64,000 bases of DNA from Bradyrhizobium quebecense (GTDB lineage: Bacteria; Pseudomonadota; Alphaproteobacteria; Rhizobiales; Xanthobacteraceae), in contig NZ_CP088022.1 of NCBI RefSeq assembly GCF_013373795.3, positions 1,550,001-1,614,000 of the forward strand. The letters run 5' to 3'. A program made the translations under genes and the position numbers. The first letter of the stretch is position 1. Each line of letters begins with the position of its first letter. Of this stretch, positions 1 to 9,761 are shown in pieces. The notes under the pieces were generated by a model. The model was not told the origin of the DNA. It made no database searches and was given only the letters and a program-made list of their open reading frames with translations.

Positions 1-427
1 GCGCTTCACCGTGCGGGAGAATTTGACGCTCGGAACCTTCGCCGCGAAATCGGCCAACGGCATCGAGGAGTGGGTGCTCGAGCTGTTTCCGGTGCTCAAG
101 GATTTTCTCAACCGCTACGGCGGCAATCTCTCCGGCGGTCAGCAGCAGCAACTTGCGATCGCACGCGCGCTGCTTGCCCAGCCCAAGGTCATCCTGCTGG
201 ACGAGCCGACCGAGGGCATCCAGCCGAACATCGTCGAGCAGATCGAGGACGTGATCGTCAAGCTCAATCGCGAGCGCGGTATCACGGTGGTGCTGGTCGA
301 ACAGAATGTCACGTTCGCGCGGCGCGCGTCCCACCGCTTCGCGTTGCTCGAAAAGGGACGCGTCGTCGCCAAGGGCGCGATCGGTGAGCTCACCGATGAT
401 CTCATCCAGCTCCACATGGCCGTGTAG
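1..427 (+). CDS. Branched-chain amino acid/urea-type ABC transporter ATP-binding protein, 3' part
   Basis: The reading frame is open from base 2 and its start lies left of the window; the GTG at 11 is an internal valine (context [11 protein letters not shown]). What remains holds the ABC signature [16 protein letters not shown], the Walker B segment [13 protein letters not shown], and the H-loop region ending in VLVEQN. The phrase [11 protein letters not shown] is typical of LivF/UrtE, the second ATPase of the hydrophobic amino acid/amide (HAAT) import family. It would energise uptake at the inner membrane. amiE follows 32 nt downstream, so the transporter probably imports short amides or urea-like compounds; that substrate is inferred from context only. 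Confidence 0.9.
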   Translation, partial: RFTVRENLTLGTFAAKSANGIEEWVLELFPVLKDFLNRYGGNLSGGQQQQLAIARALLAQPKVILLDEPTEGIQPNIVEQIEDVIVKLNRERGITVVLVEQNVTFARRASHRFALLEKGRVVAKGAIGELTDDLIQLHMAV

Positions 428-459
428 CGGGAATTATCGTTCAGAAAGGGAGTCGAGAC

Positions 460-1497
460 ATGTTGCATGGAGATATATCGAGCAGCAAGGACACGGTCGG
501 CGTTGCCGTGGTCAATTACAAGATGCCGCGTCTGCACACCAAGGCCGAGGTGCTGGATAACGCGCGCAACATCGCCAAGATGGTCGAGGGCATGAAGCTC
601 GGTCTGCCGGGCATGGATCTCGTGATCTTCCCGGAATACTCGACCCACGGCATCATGTACGACTCCAAGGAGATGTACGAAACGGCTTCGTCAGTGCCCG
701 GCGAGGAAACCCGCATCTTCGCCGACGCCTGCCGCAAGGCGAAGGTCTGGGGCGTGTTCTCGCTGACCGGCGAACGCCATGAGGAGCATCCCAACAAGGC
801 GCCATACAACACGCTGATCCTGATGAACGACAAGGGCGAGATCGTCCAGAAGTATCGCAAGATCATGCCGTGGGTGCCGATCGAGGGCTGGTACCCCGGC
901 GACTGCACCTACGTCTCGGAAGGGCCGAAGGGCCTGAAGATCAGCCTGATCATCTGCGACGACGGCAACTATCCGGAGATCTGGCGTGACTGCGCAATGC
1001 GCGGCGCCGAGCTGATCGTCCGCTGCCAGGGCTACATGTATCCGGCCAAGGAGCAGCAGATCCAGATCTCGAAATCGATGGCCTGGGCCAACAACTGCTA
1101 CGTCGCGGTCGCCAACGCTTCCGGTTTCGACGGCGTCTATTCCTACTTCGGCCATTCCGCGCTCATCGGCTTCGACGGCCGGACGCTCGGCGAGTGCGGC
1201 ACCGAGGAGAACGGCATCCAGTACGCCCAGCTCTCGGTGTCGCTGATCCGCGATGCCCGCCGCAACATGCAGTCGCAGAACCATCTCTTCAAGCTGATGC
1301 ACCGCGGCTATACCGGCCTGATCAACTCCGGAGAGGGCGACCGCGGCCACGCGGTCTGTCCGTACACCTTCTACAAGAACTGGATCACGGACCCCGAGGG
1401 TACGCGGGAAATGGTTGAAGCCATGACCCGTCCGACCGTCGGGACCGACGAATGTCCGATCGAGGGCATTCCGAACCAGAAAGTCGCACATCGTTGA
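460..1497 (+). CDS. amiE: Aliphatic amidase
   Basis: This is an acylamide amidohydrolase of the nitrilase superfamily (EC 3.5.1.4) that converts short aliphatic amides to the acid plus ammonia in the cytoplasm. The 345-aa product is close to full length for AmiE (about 346 aa) and keeps the Cys-Glu-Lys triad at the positions known from the Pseudomonas enzyme: E59 in FPEYSTHG, K134 in KYRKIMPW and C166 in [10 protein letters not shown]. The N-terminus ([20 protein letters not shown]) is the family hallmark. AAGGGAG lies about 8 nt before the ATG. The gene follows the ABC ATPase by 32 nt and is probably co-transcribed with it. Formamidase AmiF is related, but the terminal sequences favour AmiE. 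Confidence 0.95.
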   Translation: MLHGDISSSKDTVGVAVVNYKMPRLHTKAEVLDNARNIAKMVEGMKLGLPGMDLVIFPEYSTHGIMYDSKEMYETASSVPGEETRIFADACRKAKVWGVFSLTGERHEEHPNKAPYNTLILMNDKGEIVQKYRKIMPWVPIEGWYPGDCTYVSEGPKGLKISLIICDDGNYPEIWRDCAMRGAELIVRCQGYMYPAKEQQIQISKSMAWANNCYVAVANASGFDGVYSYFGHSALIGFDGRTLGECGTEENGIQYAQLSVSLIRDARRNMQSQNHLFKLMHRGYTGLINSGEGDRGHAVCPYTFYKNWITDPEGTREMVEAMTRPTVGTDECPIEGIPNQKVAHR

Positions 1498-1579
1498 TTT
1501 GGAAAAGCCGAGCTGTGCCGGCGCGATCATTCGCGCCGGCGCGGTTCTGAAATTGTTGCAGCGGGAAACGGGGGTTACC

Positions 1580-2914
1580 ATGAGCAGCGAAGCAAATAGC
1601 GGACTGGTGCATCAGACCGAGGGGCAGATCGACGACCTTCTCGGCCATGAATTCGAGCATGAGCCGGTGCCGATCAGCGCCCGGCGCAGCGCCTTCTCGG
1701 TCACCATGGTGTGGCTGGGCTTTCCGATGATCATCACCGGCGCAATGACGGGATCGCTGCTGGTGCTGGGCATGGGCTTCAAGAATGCCCTGGTGGCCAT
1801 GATCGTCGGCAATCTGATCATGTTCGCCTATGTGGGCGCGCTCGGCTTGATCGGCACCAGGCGCGGCATGAACTTCGCGCTGATCGCGAGCATCGTGTTC
1901 GGAAAGAAGGGCTATGTGCTGGCGTCGGGCCTGCTGTCGACCCTGCTGCTCGGCTGGTACGCGGTGCAGACCGGCATCACCGGCGCATTGATCTCCTCGA
2001 CCTACGGCCTCAACTATGTAGCGATGACCATCGTCGCGGGCGTGCTCTATATCGGGATTACCTTCGTCGGCGTGAAGGGATTGCACTATATCGGGCTGGC
2101 GTCGGTGCCGTTGTTTGTCGTCCTCGGCCTCTGGGTTGCAGCCGACGCAGCCTCGACCACGACGGCAGCGGCGATCTTCGGCTATGCCGGCAACAATGGC
2201 GTCGCCAGCATGTCGATGGGCGTCGGCCTCACGGTGGTGCTTGCGCTGTTCATCGACGCCGGCACGGTGACGGCGGACTTCAACCGCTGGGCGCCGAGTC
2301 CGCGGGCATCCCTGTTTGCCACTTTCAGCGCGTTTCCGTTCGCCAATCTGGTGGCCATGCTGGTCGGCGGCGTGATGACGGCTGCGCTTGCGGTGCCGAA
2401 CGCCAACCCGTTCGGTGTCGACAACATGTTCGGCTACATGAACGGCAAGCAGCTCGCCTGGCTCAGCATTCTTGCCTTTATCTTCCTCTACGCCAATCTC
2501 GGCTCGGTCTGCTCGCACTGCCTTTACAATGCGGCCACCGGCTGGTCCCGTATCCTCGGCACCAACATGCGGCTGATGGCCGTGATCCTCGGCGCTATCG
2601 GCATCGTGGTTGCCGCGGGCAACGTCTGGGCGTTCTTCATCCAGTGGCTGTCGCTGCTTGGCATTCTCGTGCCGCCGATCGGCGCGATCATCCTGGTCGA
2701 TCAGTATTTGTTGCGCACCGGGGCGCGTGCGGACCTGGACTGGCGTGCGAAGCCGTTCATCGCCTGGGGCATCGGGTCGCTGTGCGCATTTGCGGTTGAA
2801 AATCTGATGCCGGGGCTGTCCACTGCGATCTCCGCCGCGCTGGTCGCCGGCATCGTGTACGGGGCGATCGCGCGGGTGGAATCTTCCACCGAAAAGGTGG
2901 CGCGTCCCGCGTAA
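1580..2914 (+). CDS. NCS1-family nucleobase:cation symporter (cytosine/purine permease-like)
   Basis: A polytopic membrane protein of 444 aa that resembles CodB-type cytosine/purine permeases (NCS1). It shows many hydrophobic segments rich in Gly and Ala, for example MVWLGFPMIITGAMTGSLLV and the following ALVAMIVGNLIMF. It would import a nucleobase, hydantoin or related N-compound with a cation. The frame is open from 1499, but I choose the ATG at 1580 because GGGGG precedes it closely and the upstream stretch reads as spacer. It lies 82 nt after amiE and 34 nt before the next gene, consistent with an operon. The substrate cannot be told from sequence. Confidence 0.85.
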   Translation: MSSEANSGLVHQTEGQIDDLLGHEFEHEPVPISARRSAFSVTMVWLGFPMIITGAMTGSLLVLGMGFKNALVAMIVGNLIMFAYVGALGLIGTRRGMNFALIASIVFGKKGYVLASGLLSTLLLGWYAVQTGITGALISSTYGLNYVAMTIVAGVLYIGITFVGVKGLHYIGLASVPLFVVLGLWVAADAASTTTAAAIFGYAGNNGVASMSMGVGLTVVLALFIDAGTVTADFNRWAPSPRASLFATFSAFPFANLVAMLVGGVMTAALAVPNANPFGVDNMFGYMNGKQLAWLSILAFIFLYANLGSVCSHCLYNAATGWSRILGTNMRLMAVILGAIGIVVAAGNVWAFFIQWLSLLGILVPPIGAIILVDQYLLRTGARADLDWRAKPFIAWGIGSLCAFAVENLMPGLSTAISAALVAGIVYGAIARVESSTEKVARPA

Positions 2915-2948
2915 GCGACAAGCTCGATCAAGCAAGAAGGATACATCA

Positions 2949-3968
2949 ATGAGCGTCGACTATCAGATCTATGATCTCGGCAATCTGGCCTTGCAGCGCG
3001 GCGCGACCCTCCGCGACTGCAAGCTCGCCTACAAGACGTTTGGCCAGCTCAACGCGGCCAAGGACAACGTGATCGTCTATCCGACCTGGTACTCCGGCCA
3101 GCACACCGACAATGAATGGCTGATCGGGCCGGGCATGGCGCTCGATCCGGCGAAGTACTTCATCATCATTCCCAATATGCTGGGCAACGGCCTGTCGTCG
3201 TCGCCGAGCAACACGCCGGAGCCTTATAACGGGCCGCGTTTTCCGCAGGTGACGGCCTATGACAATGTCCGCGCCCAGCACCGGCTGGTGACCGAGAAAT
3301 TCGGCATCAAGCACATCCGTCTGGTAGTCGGCTGGTCGATGGGCGCGTTGCAGACGTTCCACTGGGGCGCGCTCTATCCCGATATGATGGATCTGCTGGC
3401 GCCGTTCTGTGGCTCGGCCAAATGCTCGCGCCACAACTACGTGTTCCTCGAAGGCGTGAAGGCCGCACTCACGGCGGATGCGGCGTGGAAGGAGGGCTGG
3501 TACACCGATAAGCCGGCCCGCGGTCTGCGCGCCGCCGCGCGGGTCTATGCCGGTTGGGGCTTTTCGCAGGCCTTCTATCGCGAGCAGCTCGACATCAAGA
3601 CGATGGGCTTTTCGTCGCTGGAGGATTTCCTGGTGGCGTTCTGGGAGGGCTTCTTCCTGCCGAAGGATCCCAACAACCTGCTCACCATGCTGTGGACCTG
3701 GCAGAATGGCGACATCAGCGCCAACGAGATCTACAATGGTGACTTCAAGGCTGCGCTGAAGGCGATCAAGGCCAAGGCCTACGTCATGCCGGGGCAGACC
3801 GATCTCTACTTCCCGCCTGAAGACAGCGAGAACGAGGTCGCGAACATGCCGAACGCCAGGTTCGTGCCGGTGCCATCGATCTGGGGCCACTTCGCGGGCG
3901 GGCCGGGGACTAATCCGGTCGATGTCGCTTTCATCGATACCAAGCTCAAGGAATTGCTCGCATCGTGA
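2949..3968 (+). CDS. MetX-like alpha/beta hydrolase (homoserine O-acetyltransferase family)
   Basis: This 339-aa alpha/beta-fold protein belongs to the homoserine O-acetyltransferase-like group. The nucleophile elbow is GWSMGA (S130); the likely acid is D285 in [12 protein letters not shown] and the base H314 in IWGHFAGG, so a complete Ser-Asp-His triad is visible. AAGAAGGA precedes the ATG. It sits in an amide operon rather than with methionine genes, so an esterase, amidase or acyl-transfer role is as likely as homoserine acetylation. The exact reaction is unknown. Confidence 0.85.
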   Translation: MSVDYQIYDLGNLALQRGATLRDCKLAYKTFGQLNAAKDNVIVYPTWYSGQHTDNEWLIGPGMALDPAKYFIIIPNMLGNGLSSSPSNTPEPYNGPRFPQVTAYDNVRAQHRLVTEKFGIKHIRLVVGWSMGALQTFHWGALYPDMMDLLAPFCGSAKCSRHNYVFLEGVKAALTADAAWKEGWYTDKPARGLRAAARVYAGWGFSQAFYREQLDIKTMGFSSLEDFLVAFWEGFFLPKDPNNLLTMLWTWQNGDISANEIYNGDFKAALKAIKAKAYVMPGQTDLYFPPEDSENEVANMPNARFVPVPSIWGHFAGGPGTNPVDVAFIDTKLKELLAS

Positions 3969-4017
3969 GTTCAATCGGTTGCGAACGGCTGCCTGCGCGA
4001 TCATGGGAGGCGTGAGC

Positions 4018-4830
4018 TTGTCCAATCCCGCTTTGCTGCTCGACCAGTACCGCATCCGCCAGGAGCCGTATTACCGGCCGCTCAAGGATGAGGTCGAACT
4101 GTTCGGCGCAGCCTATGCGAACCGCATGCCGGTGATGCTGAAAGGCCCCACCGGCTGCGGCAAGACCCGCTTCATCGAATACATGGCCTGGCGGCTCGGC
4201 CGTCCGCTCATCACGGTCGCCTGTCACGAGGACATGACGGCGGCGGATCTGGTGGGACGCTGGCTGCTCGATGCGGAGGGTACGGTGTGGAGCGACGGGC
4301 CGCTCACGACGGCCGTGCGTCTTGGCGCGATCTGCTATCTCGACGAGATCGTCGAGGCGCGTCAGGACACGACGGTCGTGATCCATCCCTTGACCGACGA
4401 TCGGCGTGTGCTGCCGCTGGAAAAGCGCGGCGAGCTGATCCACGCGCATTCCGATTTCCAGCTCGTGATCTCCTACAATCCGGGCTACCAGAGCGCGATC
4501 AAGGATCTCAAGGAATCCACCAAGCAGCGTTTCGCGGCGCTGGATTTCGGTTACCCCGACCGGTCGGCGGAAACCGAGGTGGTGTCGCGCGAGGCCGGCA
4601 TCGAACCCAATCTCGCCGATCTCCTGGTGAAGATCGCCCAGCACAGCCGCAATCTGAAGGGCCAAGGGCTTGACGAAGGCGCCTCGACCCGGATGCTGGT
4701 CAATGCCGGCCGCTTGATCGGATGCGGCATCAGCCTCGAAAAGGCGTGCGAGACCACGATCGTCGTTCCCTTGACCGACGATGCGGACACCAGGAACACG
4801 TTGCGTGACGTGATTTCGGCCTCTGCGTAG
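4018..4830 (+). CDS. CbbQ/NirQ/NorQ-type MoxR AAA+ ATPase
   Basis: AAA+ ATPase of the CbbQ/NorQ branch, which with a VWA partner remodels or activates a target metalloenzyme or Rubisco. The phrase [19 protein letters not shown], the Walker A GPTGCGKT (residues 43-50) and Walker B CYLDE (D109, E110) are typical, and the length (270 aa) fits. I choose the TTG start at 4018 because GGGAGG (4005-4010) lies 7 nt before it. In-frame ATG 4003 and GTG 4012 are poorly placed against that site, and the ATG 3922 overlaps the previous gene. The VWA partner follows 14 nt on. No Rubisco or nitric oxide reductase gene is nearby, so the target is unknown. Confidence 0.9.
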   Translation: MSNPALLLDQYRIRQEPYYRPLKDEVELFGAAYANRMPVMLKGPTGCGKTRFIEYMAWRLGRPLITVACHEDMTAADLVGRWLLDAEGTVWSDGPLTTAVRLGAICYLDEIVEARQDTTVVIHPLTDDRRVLPLEKRGELIHAHSDFQLVISYNPGYQSAIKDLKESTKQRFAALDFGYPDRSAETEVVSREAGIEPNLADLLVKIAQHSRNLKGQGLDEGASTRMLVNAGRLIGCGISLEKACETTIVVPLTDDADTRNTLRDVISASA

Positions 4831-4844
4831 ACGGAAACTCGGAG

Positions 4845-7133
4845 GTGGCGGTCGCGCAAATCAGTTCGCTCGATGGCTTCCGGTCCGGGCGCCGGCTCGC
4901 GGCGCTCTTGCGCGACCACGATGAGATCGCCGTGGCGGTGCAGGGGGCGCGAGCCGCCTTGCACCGGATGGGATCGTTCGATCGTCTGGCGGCCTGGGAC
5001 GAGGCGGTGCACGACCTGTTCGAGGCCAACCTCGGCCAGGCGGTGGTTCTGGGCTTTCTAAAACTATCGGAGCAATGGCAGGCGCTGCGATCGACCGATG
5101 ACCTGATCGCGATCGGACGCGCCGCAGGGGATATCGGCCGCAGCGCTGGAAGCCGCACTGCCCATGGGTTGCTGACCGAATTGTCCAAGGTGCTGCCGCG
5201 GCTTGCGGGTGCTGGAGAACTCACCGCGGTTCTTGCGGCGCTAGGCCAACTCGCAGATGCAGGCCCGGAATCGGTGGGCCTTGCGATCGGCCGGCTGGAG
5301 CCGCTGCTCACGCATGCCGGCGCCGACGATTTTTCCGCCTGGGTTTCGGCCGGCTTGCGCGCAAGCGGCGGCCGCGCATCGCGTCGACGCGCCTATTTCG
5401 CGCTCGACGATCCGCTCTCGGCGCGGCTGTTCGCAGTCGGCCGGACCGGCGATGATTTTGCACGGCTGGAGAAGCGCCTCGCTGCAACCACGATCGCGCT
5501 GTGGAACAGGAAGCCGCGTTTCCGCAAGCTTGCCATTGCACCGACGCCGGTGCCGCGGCGTGCCTCGCTCGCTGCCGGCCTGATCGGGCTCCCGGAGACC
5601 TTTCCCGGTTTCGCGGGCGAGGCGGCAGACACCATCTATCTCGCCGCGGTCGCGCATGCCGGAGCGCATTTCGTGCACTCCACCGTCCGCTTTCCCGTGG
5701 GGCGACTGAAGGCGCTCCAGATCGCGCTGGTTTCGCTGATCGAGGATGCCAGGGTTGAGACGCTGGCGCTTCGCGAGATGCCCGGGCTGCGCCGGCTGTG
5801 GTTGCCGTTTCACAGTGCGACGCCAACCGGCCAGGCAACTGCCGCCGGACTGATGACGCGGTTGGCGCGGGCGCTGATCGATCCGGACTATCAGGATCCG
5901 GATGCGTGGGTGACCAAGGGGCGGGCTCTGTTTGCCGGTGCCGCCGACCGGTGGATTGATCCCGCCATCAGCCGGGAGATCGGCGGGCTGCTCGGCAACG
6001 ACATCGGGCAGATGCGGTTGCAGTTCAATGCCAAGAGCTACGTCGTCGAACCGGCCTATCGCGACGACAATCTGGCGCTGTGGGATTTTGGCGATCAGCC
6101 GGACAGCCCGGCCGAGACGATCGAACTTGCGGTCGATTCCGTACGAATGGAGCGTCGCGATGACGTCGATGGACGATCCACCGACGACAACGCAAAGCCC
6201 GACGAAACGCTGCGCGCGAAGGCCGCAGCGGTCACCCTGCTGGACGGATTTCCGGTCGCGACCTACCCGGAATGGGACTATGCGACGCGCACCGAGCGCG
6301 CGGACTGGACCACGATCCTGGAGGCTGACGCAGCGGTTTCCGCACAGCCGTTCGACCCTTCGACGGATGCCGAGGCGATGCGCTGGATCACCGAGTTGAC
6401 CCGCGACGCCTCAATCGGTCGCCGCATCAGATACAGGGGCCAGCGCGACGGCGACGCGCTTGACATCGACGCAGCAATCGCGCTGACGATCGAGCGCCGC
6501 GCCGGCAGCATCAGCGAGCCCAGGGTCTACCAGCGCGATGCGCCGGGACCGCGTGATCTCGCCGTTCTGCTGCTGCTCGACCTGTCGCAATCGACCGCCG
6601 ACCGTGATCGTCGCGGCCGGACGGTTCTCGACGTCGAGCGCAAGGCCGCCGCGATCATGGCGACGGCGGTCGAGGCCGCCAATGACGCGATCGCGGTGCA
6701 CGGCTTCAGCTCCGACGGCCGCGACCGTGTGCGCTATCTCCGCATCAAGGGCTTCGAGGAGCCGATGGACGCCGTCGTGCGTTCGCGTCTCGCGGGCGTT
6801 GGCAGCAGCCATTCCACCCGGCTCGGTGCCGCGTTGCGCCACGCCGGAGGCTACCTCGCGGGGCGACGTGCATTCCGCAAGGTGCTGCTGGTTCTGACCG
6901 ACGGCGAGCCGTCCGACGTCGATGTGCCCGATCCGCAATATCTGGTGGAGGACGCGCGCCGTGCCGCTCAGCAGCTGCGGCGGCGCGGCACCGATATATT
7001 TGCCTTCGGCATCGGTGAGGACAGATTTCCCCAACTCGATCGCATTTTCGGCGAGCGCCATGCGCTCCGGGTGCCCCGCATCGAGGTTTTGCCGCAACGG
7101 GTGATGCAGCTTTATGCGGAACTGAAGAAATAG
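4845..7133 (+). CDS. CbbO/NorD-type von Willebrand factor A domain protein
   Basis: A 762-aa partner of the preceding AAA+ ATPase. The C-terminal VWA domain carries the MIDAS motif DLSQS (D579, S581, S583), a later TDGEPSDVD segment, and ends like CbbO/NorD proteins (FAFGIGEDRF, then LPQRVMQLYAELKK). The long N-terminal region is helical and has no recognised motif. Such proteins act as adaptors that bind both the AAA+ ring and the client. The GTG start at 4845 has only a weak purine-rich site upstream and overlaps a GGAGG, so the start is uncertain by a few codons. Last gene of the first operon. Confidence 0.9.
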   Translation: MAVAQISSLDGFRSGRRLAALLRDHDEIAVAVQGARAALHRMGSFDRLAAWDEAVHDLFEANLGQAVVLGFLKLSEQWQALRSTDDLIAIGRAAGDIGRSAGSRTAHGLLTELSKVLPRLAGAGELTAVLAALGQLADAGPESVGLAIGRLEPLLTHAGADDFSAWVSAGLRASGGRASRRRAYFALDDPLSARLFAVGRTGDDFARLEKRLAATTIALWNRKPRFRKLAIAPTPVPRRASLAAGLIGLPETFPGFAGEAADTIYLAAVAHAGAHFVHSTVRFPVGRLKALQIALVSLIEDARVETLALREMPGLRRLWLPFHSATPTGQATAAGLMTRLARALIDPDYQDPDAWVTKGRALFAGAADRWIDPAISREIGGLLGNDIGQMRLQFNAKSYVVEPAYRDDNLALWDFGDQPDSPAETIELAVDSVRMERRDDVDGRSTDDNAKPDETLRAKAAAVTLLDGFPVATYPEWDYATRTERADWTTILEADAAVSAQPFDPSTDAEAMRWITELTRDASIGRRIRYRGQRDGDALDIDAAIALTIERRAGSISEPRVYQRDAPGPRDLAVLLLLDLSQSTADRDRRGRTVLDVERKAAAIMATAVEAANDAIAVHGFSSDGRDRVRYLRIKGFEEPMDAVVRSRLAGVGSSHSTRLGAALRHAGGYLAGRRAFRKVLLVLTDGEPSDVDVPDPQYLVEDARRAAQQLRRRGTDIFAFGIGEDRFPQLDRIFGERHALRVPRIEVLPQRVMQLYAELKK

Positions 7134-7257
7134 CGCTGCCCATCCCCAGCGGGCTCGGATCCTCGTCCACGGGCCTACGTACCGCTGTCACACTTCGACG
7201 CTAACGTTGCAGATTGGACACAGTCGCCCGCCTTGGGAAACAATCGACGCGGATACG

Positions 7258-8013
7258 ATGAGCATTGGATATCTTTCGAGGGGCGTGGCAGGGCGCCCCT
7301 CAGACGCTCGTCGATTGTGCGTTTTGATCTGCCTCTGCATGCTGGGGGCGGGCAGCGATGTCTCGATGGGGCAGGAGAGTCCGATCGCTGCTGCGCCGCG
7401 CCTCACCTTCGATATTCCGTCGCAACCCCTGACATCCGCACTGGAAAGTTATGGCGCCACGTCGCGGCGTGAGGTGCTTTACGATGCGCGGCTTGCGACC
7501 GGCCGACTCTCAGGCGAGGTGAGGGGCGTCTTCGCGCCGTCCGAGGCCTTGCAGATCCTGCTTGATGGCACCGGCCTTGTCGGCCGCCTGACGTCGGAGA
7601 ATGCCGTGGTGATCGTGCCCTCGTCTCCGGCCGCCGGGCAGCCGACGACGCCCGACGTCGATGCGCGAAAAGGCGATCCAGTCATTCGTGCCCGTTACTA
7701 TGCCGTGGTGCAGGAGCGCGTTCGCGACGCCTTCTGCAGGGATACTTTGCTGCGGCCCGGCCGCTATCGGATCGCCGTGCAGTTCTGGATCGCTCCAACA
7801 GGATCCGTGCAACAGACCAGGCTTTTGAGCAAGACAGGCGATGACCGCGTCGACAGCGCGATCGAGACGACGCTTCGCGGTTTGAGAATGAACGAGGTGC
7901 CGCCGCCCGGCATCTCGCAACCCCTCACGATGGTCGTTGCGGCGCGTCCGTCGGAACGGACGCAGGACTGCGCCGGGATCGACGCCATCCGGACCAGCGG
8001 TGGGGTGAATTGA
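7258..8013 (+). CDS. STN domain / TonB C-terminal domain fusion protein (probable surface-signalling protein)
   Basis: A secreted or envelope protein of about 251 aa. After a signal-like segment (RRLCVLICLCMLGAG) comes a secretin/TonB short N-terminal (STN) domain starting at FDIPSQPLTSALESYG. A TonB-C-like region follows (RYRIAVQFWIAPTGSVQQTRLLSKTGDDRVDSAIETTL). STN domains normally sit at the front of outer-membrane TonB receptors and signal to FecR. Here the domain is free of a barrel and joined to a TonB-like end. The ATG at 7258 is chosen over 7207 because it puts the hydrophobic segment near the N-terminus. The ECF sigma gene starts 10 nt after its stop. Confidence 0.75.
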   Translation: MSIGYLSRGVAGRPSDARRLCVLICLCMLGAGSDVSMGQESPIAAAPRLTFDIPSQPLTSALESYGATSRREVLYDARLATGRLSGEVRGVFAPSEALQILLDGTGLVGRLTSENAVVIVPSSPAAGQPTTPDVDARKGDPVIRARYYAVVQERVRDAFCRDTLLRPGRYRIAVQFWIAPTGSVQQTRLLSKTGDDRVDSAIETTLRGLRMNEVPPPGISQPLTMVVAARPSERTQDCAGIDAIRTSGGVN

Positions 8014-8023
8014 GCGTGCTGCG

Positions 8024-8527
8024 ATGAGCGACGCAACCCGGACCATGCTGCGCAGCTTCCTGGCTGCCCGCTACGACGATCTCAAGCTGCGGCTGAGCCG
8101 CCGTCTCGGATCGGCGGAGCTTGCCAGCGATGCATTGCAGGACACCTATGTGCGTCTCGGGCGGGCCGAGGTGGCGGGGTCGGTGCAAAGCCCGGCGGCC
8201 TATCTGTTCCGCATGGCCTTTAACGTCGCAATCGACCGGCAGCGGGCCGAGAAACGGCGTCTGGCGCGCAATGAAGTTCAGGATCTGCTCCATATTGTGG
8301 ACGATGCGCCCGGGCCGGGTCAGATCACTGAGGCTCGCTTCGAGATCGAGGCCCTGGAGAAGGCGATCGCGGAACTGACACCGCGCCGCCGGGTCATCCT
8401 GCTGGCCGCGCGGCTTCAGGGAATGCCGCAGCGTGAGATCGCCAGCCGGCTGGGAGTCTCGTTGCGTCTGGTCGAGAAGGAACTCCGCCTCGCCCAGGAA
8501 CATTGCGCGCTGAAGTTGGGAAAATAG
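8024..8527 (+). CDS. ECF RNA polymerase sigma factor (FecI-like)
   Basis: An extracytoplasmic-function sigma-70 factor of 167 aa. Region 2 is visible in ASDALQDTYVRLGRA and in AAYLFRMAFNVAIDRQRAEKRR. Region 4 with its helix-turn-helix is in GMPQREIASRLGVSLRLVEKEL. It should direct RNA polymerase to a few promoters when released by its anti-sigma factor, which is encoded just downstream. The gene lies between the STN-TonB gene and fecR and is probably co-transcribed with both. Its most obvious target is the giant exoprotein gene that follows. Confidence 0.93.
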   Translation: MSDATRTMLRSFLAARYDDLKLRLSRRLGSAELASDALQDTYVRLGRAEVAGSVQSPAAYLFRMAFNVAIDRQRAEKRRLARNEVQDLLHIVDDAPGPGQITEARFEIEALEKAIAELTPRRRVILLAARLQGMPQREIASRLGVSLRLVEKELRLAQEHCALKLGK

Positions 8528-8621
8528 TTGTGCGGTTGATGGCTATCGCGAACGTCAAGTGGACAGGCGGACGGTTCGGCTGCGGAGGCTGCCGTTTGCG
8601 TGCGCGGCGAGGCAAGTCCGC

Positions 8622-9617
8622 ATGACGTACGAAGGCGGCAAACCGACGATAGGGCTCGGCGCGATGGAGCGGGAGGCACATGCCTGGGTGAGGCGCTTGA
8701 CGTCCGGAGACGCGACAGTCGAGGACGCCGAGGCATTCCAGCTGTGGCGCCAGCAGAGCGCGGCCCATGCGATTGCCTTTGCCAAGGCAAGCAAGCTTTG
8801 GGAGACGGTCGGCAAAGCCGGCCATAACCTCCGGTATGACCCCGCGTCGCTGGGCGTATTGCTTGATGGCGAAGCGAAGCGCGTGATGACCCGCAGGTTG
8901 GTGCTCGGCGGGGGACTTGCGACCGCCGCGGCCGCCGTCGGAGCGGTGACGCTACGTCCCCCGCTCGAGCTCTGGCCGTCATGGTCCGAGCTTGCGGCCG
9001 ACTACCGGACCGGCACGGGGGAGCAGCGCAAGCTCGCATTGAACGACAATGTGTCGATCAACCTCGACACACGAACCAGCATCGCGCTGCGCCCGGACCA
9101 TGGCGACATCAGCCGCTTCGAGTTGATCACGGGGCAGGCATCGATCGCGACGGCCCCGCAACTGTCGCGACCAGTGACGGTGATCGCGTCCAGTGGTCAA
9201 ACCGTGGCAACGCAAGCCTCGTTCGACGTCCGCTACCTCGGAGCCGAGGTACGCGTTACCTGTCTCCGCGGCGAGGTTCGCGTCGAGCATCAGGGAAACG
9301 CCCGTACCGTTCGTGAAAGGCAGCAGATCGCCTATGACGAGAGGCGCATGAGCGACATCGTCGCGATCGATCCGGCCGTCGAGGCGGCCTGGCAAGAGGG
9401 ATTGCTGATCTTCCGTTATACGCCGCTGCCCAAGGTGGTGGAGGAGGTGAACCGGTACCGGTCGGGCCGGATCTTCATCGTCAATGCCGAGCTCAACGCC
9501 CATCTGATCAACGGCCGCTTCCATATCGATCGGATCGACGAGGTTCTCCTGCAGCTCGAACAAGCCTTTGGCGTGAAAGCCAAAACGCTTCCCGGCGGCA
9601 TTGTGCTGCTCAGCTGA
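8622..9617 (+). CDS. FecR-family anti-sigma factor
   Basis: A membrane anti-sigma/sensor protein of about 331 aa. The cytoplasmic N-terminus carries the EREAHAWVRRLTSGDATVEDAEAFQLW segment that binds FecI-type sigma factors. A single membrane segment with a twin-arginine-like start (TRRLVLGGGLATAAAAVGAV, residues 90-109) follows, then the periplasmic FecR domain. The C-terminal STN-like part (YTPLPKVVEEVNRYR) is typical. The ATG at 8622 gives the usual N-terminus; an upstream GTG at 8559 is possible but has no better binding site. It would hold the ECF sigma factor until the STN protein signals. Confidence 0.9.
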   Translation: MTYEGGKPTIGLGAMEREAHAWVRRLTSGDATVEDAEAFQLWRQQSAAHAIAFAKASKLWETVGKAGHNLRYDPASLGVLLDGEAKRVMTRRLVLGGGLATAAAAVGAVTLRPPLELWPSWSELAADYRTGTGEQRKLALNDNVSINLDTRTSIALRPDHGDISRFELITGQASIATAPQLSRPVTVIASSGQTVATQASFDVRYLGAEVRVTCLRGEVRVEHQGNARTVRERQQIAYDERRMSDIVAIDPAVEAAWQEGLLIFRYTPLPKVVEEVNRYRSGRIFIVNAELNAHLINGRFHIDRIDEVLLQLEQAFGVKAKTLPGGIVLLS

Positions 9618-9637
9618 GGGGGCCTCTATCGGTTTGC

Positions 9638-9761
9638 AAAAAATTTCGCATCCGGCGTGCGGGTCTGCCCATTCGGGATCGTCACAGCCGCGAGGGTCTC
9701 GGTGCTGGCGCTGAGACGCGAAATCTTCGGCTGTCGTCGCCCGGCGCAAGAAAGCGATTCC
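9638..9761 (+). promoter_or_regulatory. Leader of the exoprotein gene with a candidate ECF (FecI-type) promoter
   Basis: Between the fecR stop and the exoprotein ATG lies AAAAAATTTCGC at 9638-9649, followed about 15 nt later by GCGGGTCTGCCC. An A-rich -35 block followed by a G/C-rich -10 with a GTC core is what FecI-group sigma factors tend to use. The placement directly after the sigma/anti-sigma pair supports it, but the assignment rests on pattern only. Confidence 0.35.

Noticed and set aside
1385..2935. Long minus-strand open frame (about 516 codons) opposite the permease gene
   Set aside because: It is antisense to a clear NCS1 permease, its product is Arg/His/Asp-rich low complexity, and it has no family features. 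It is a by-product of high GC codon use.
5931..5945. GGTGGATTGATCC inside the VWA gene as a fifth copy of the shared operator
   Set aside because: Only one half site matches, it lies inside coding sequence, and the codons fit the protein.
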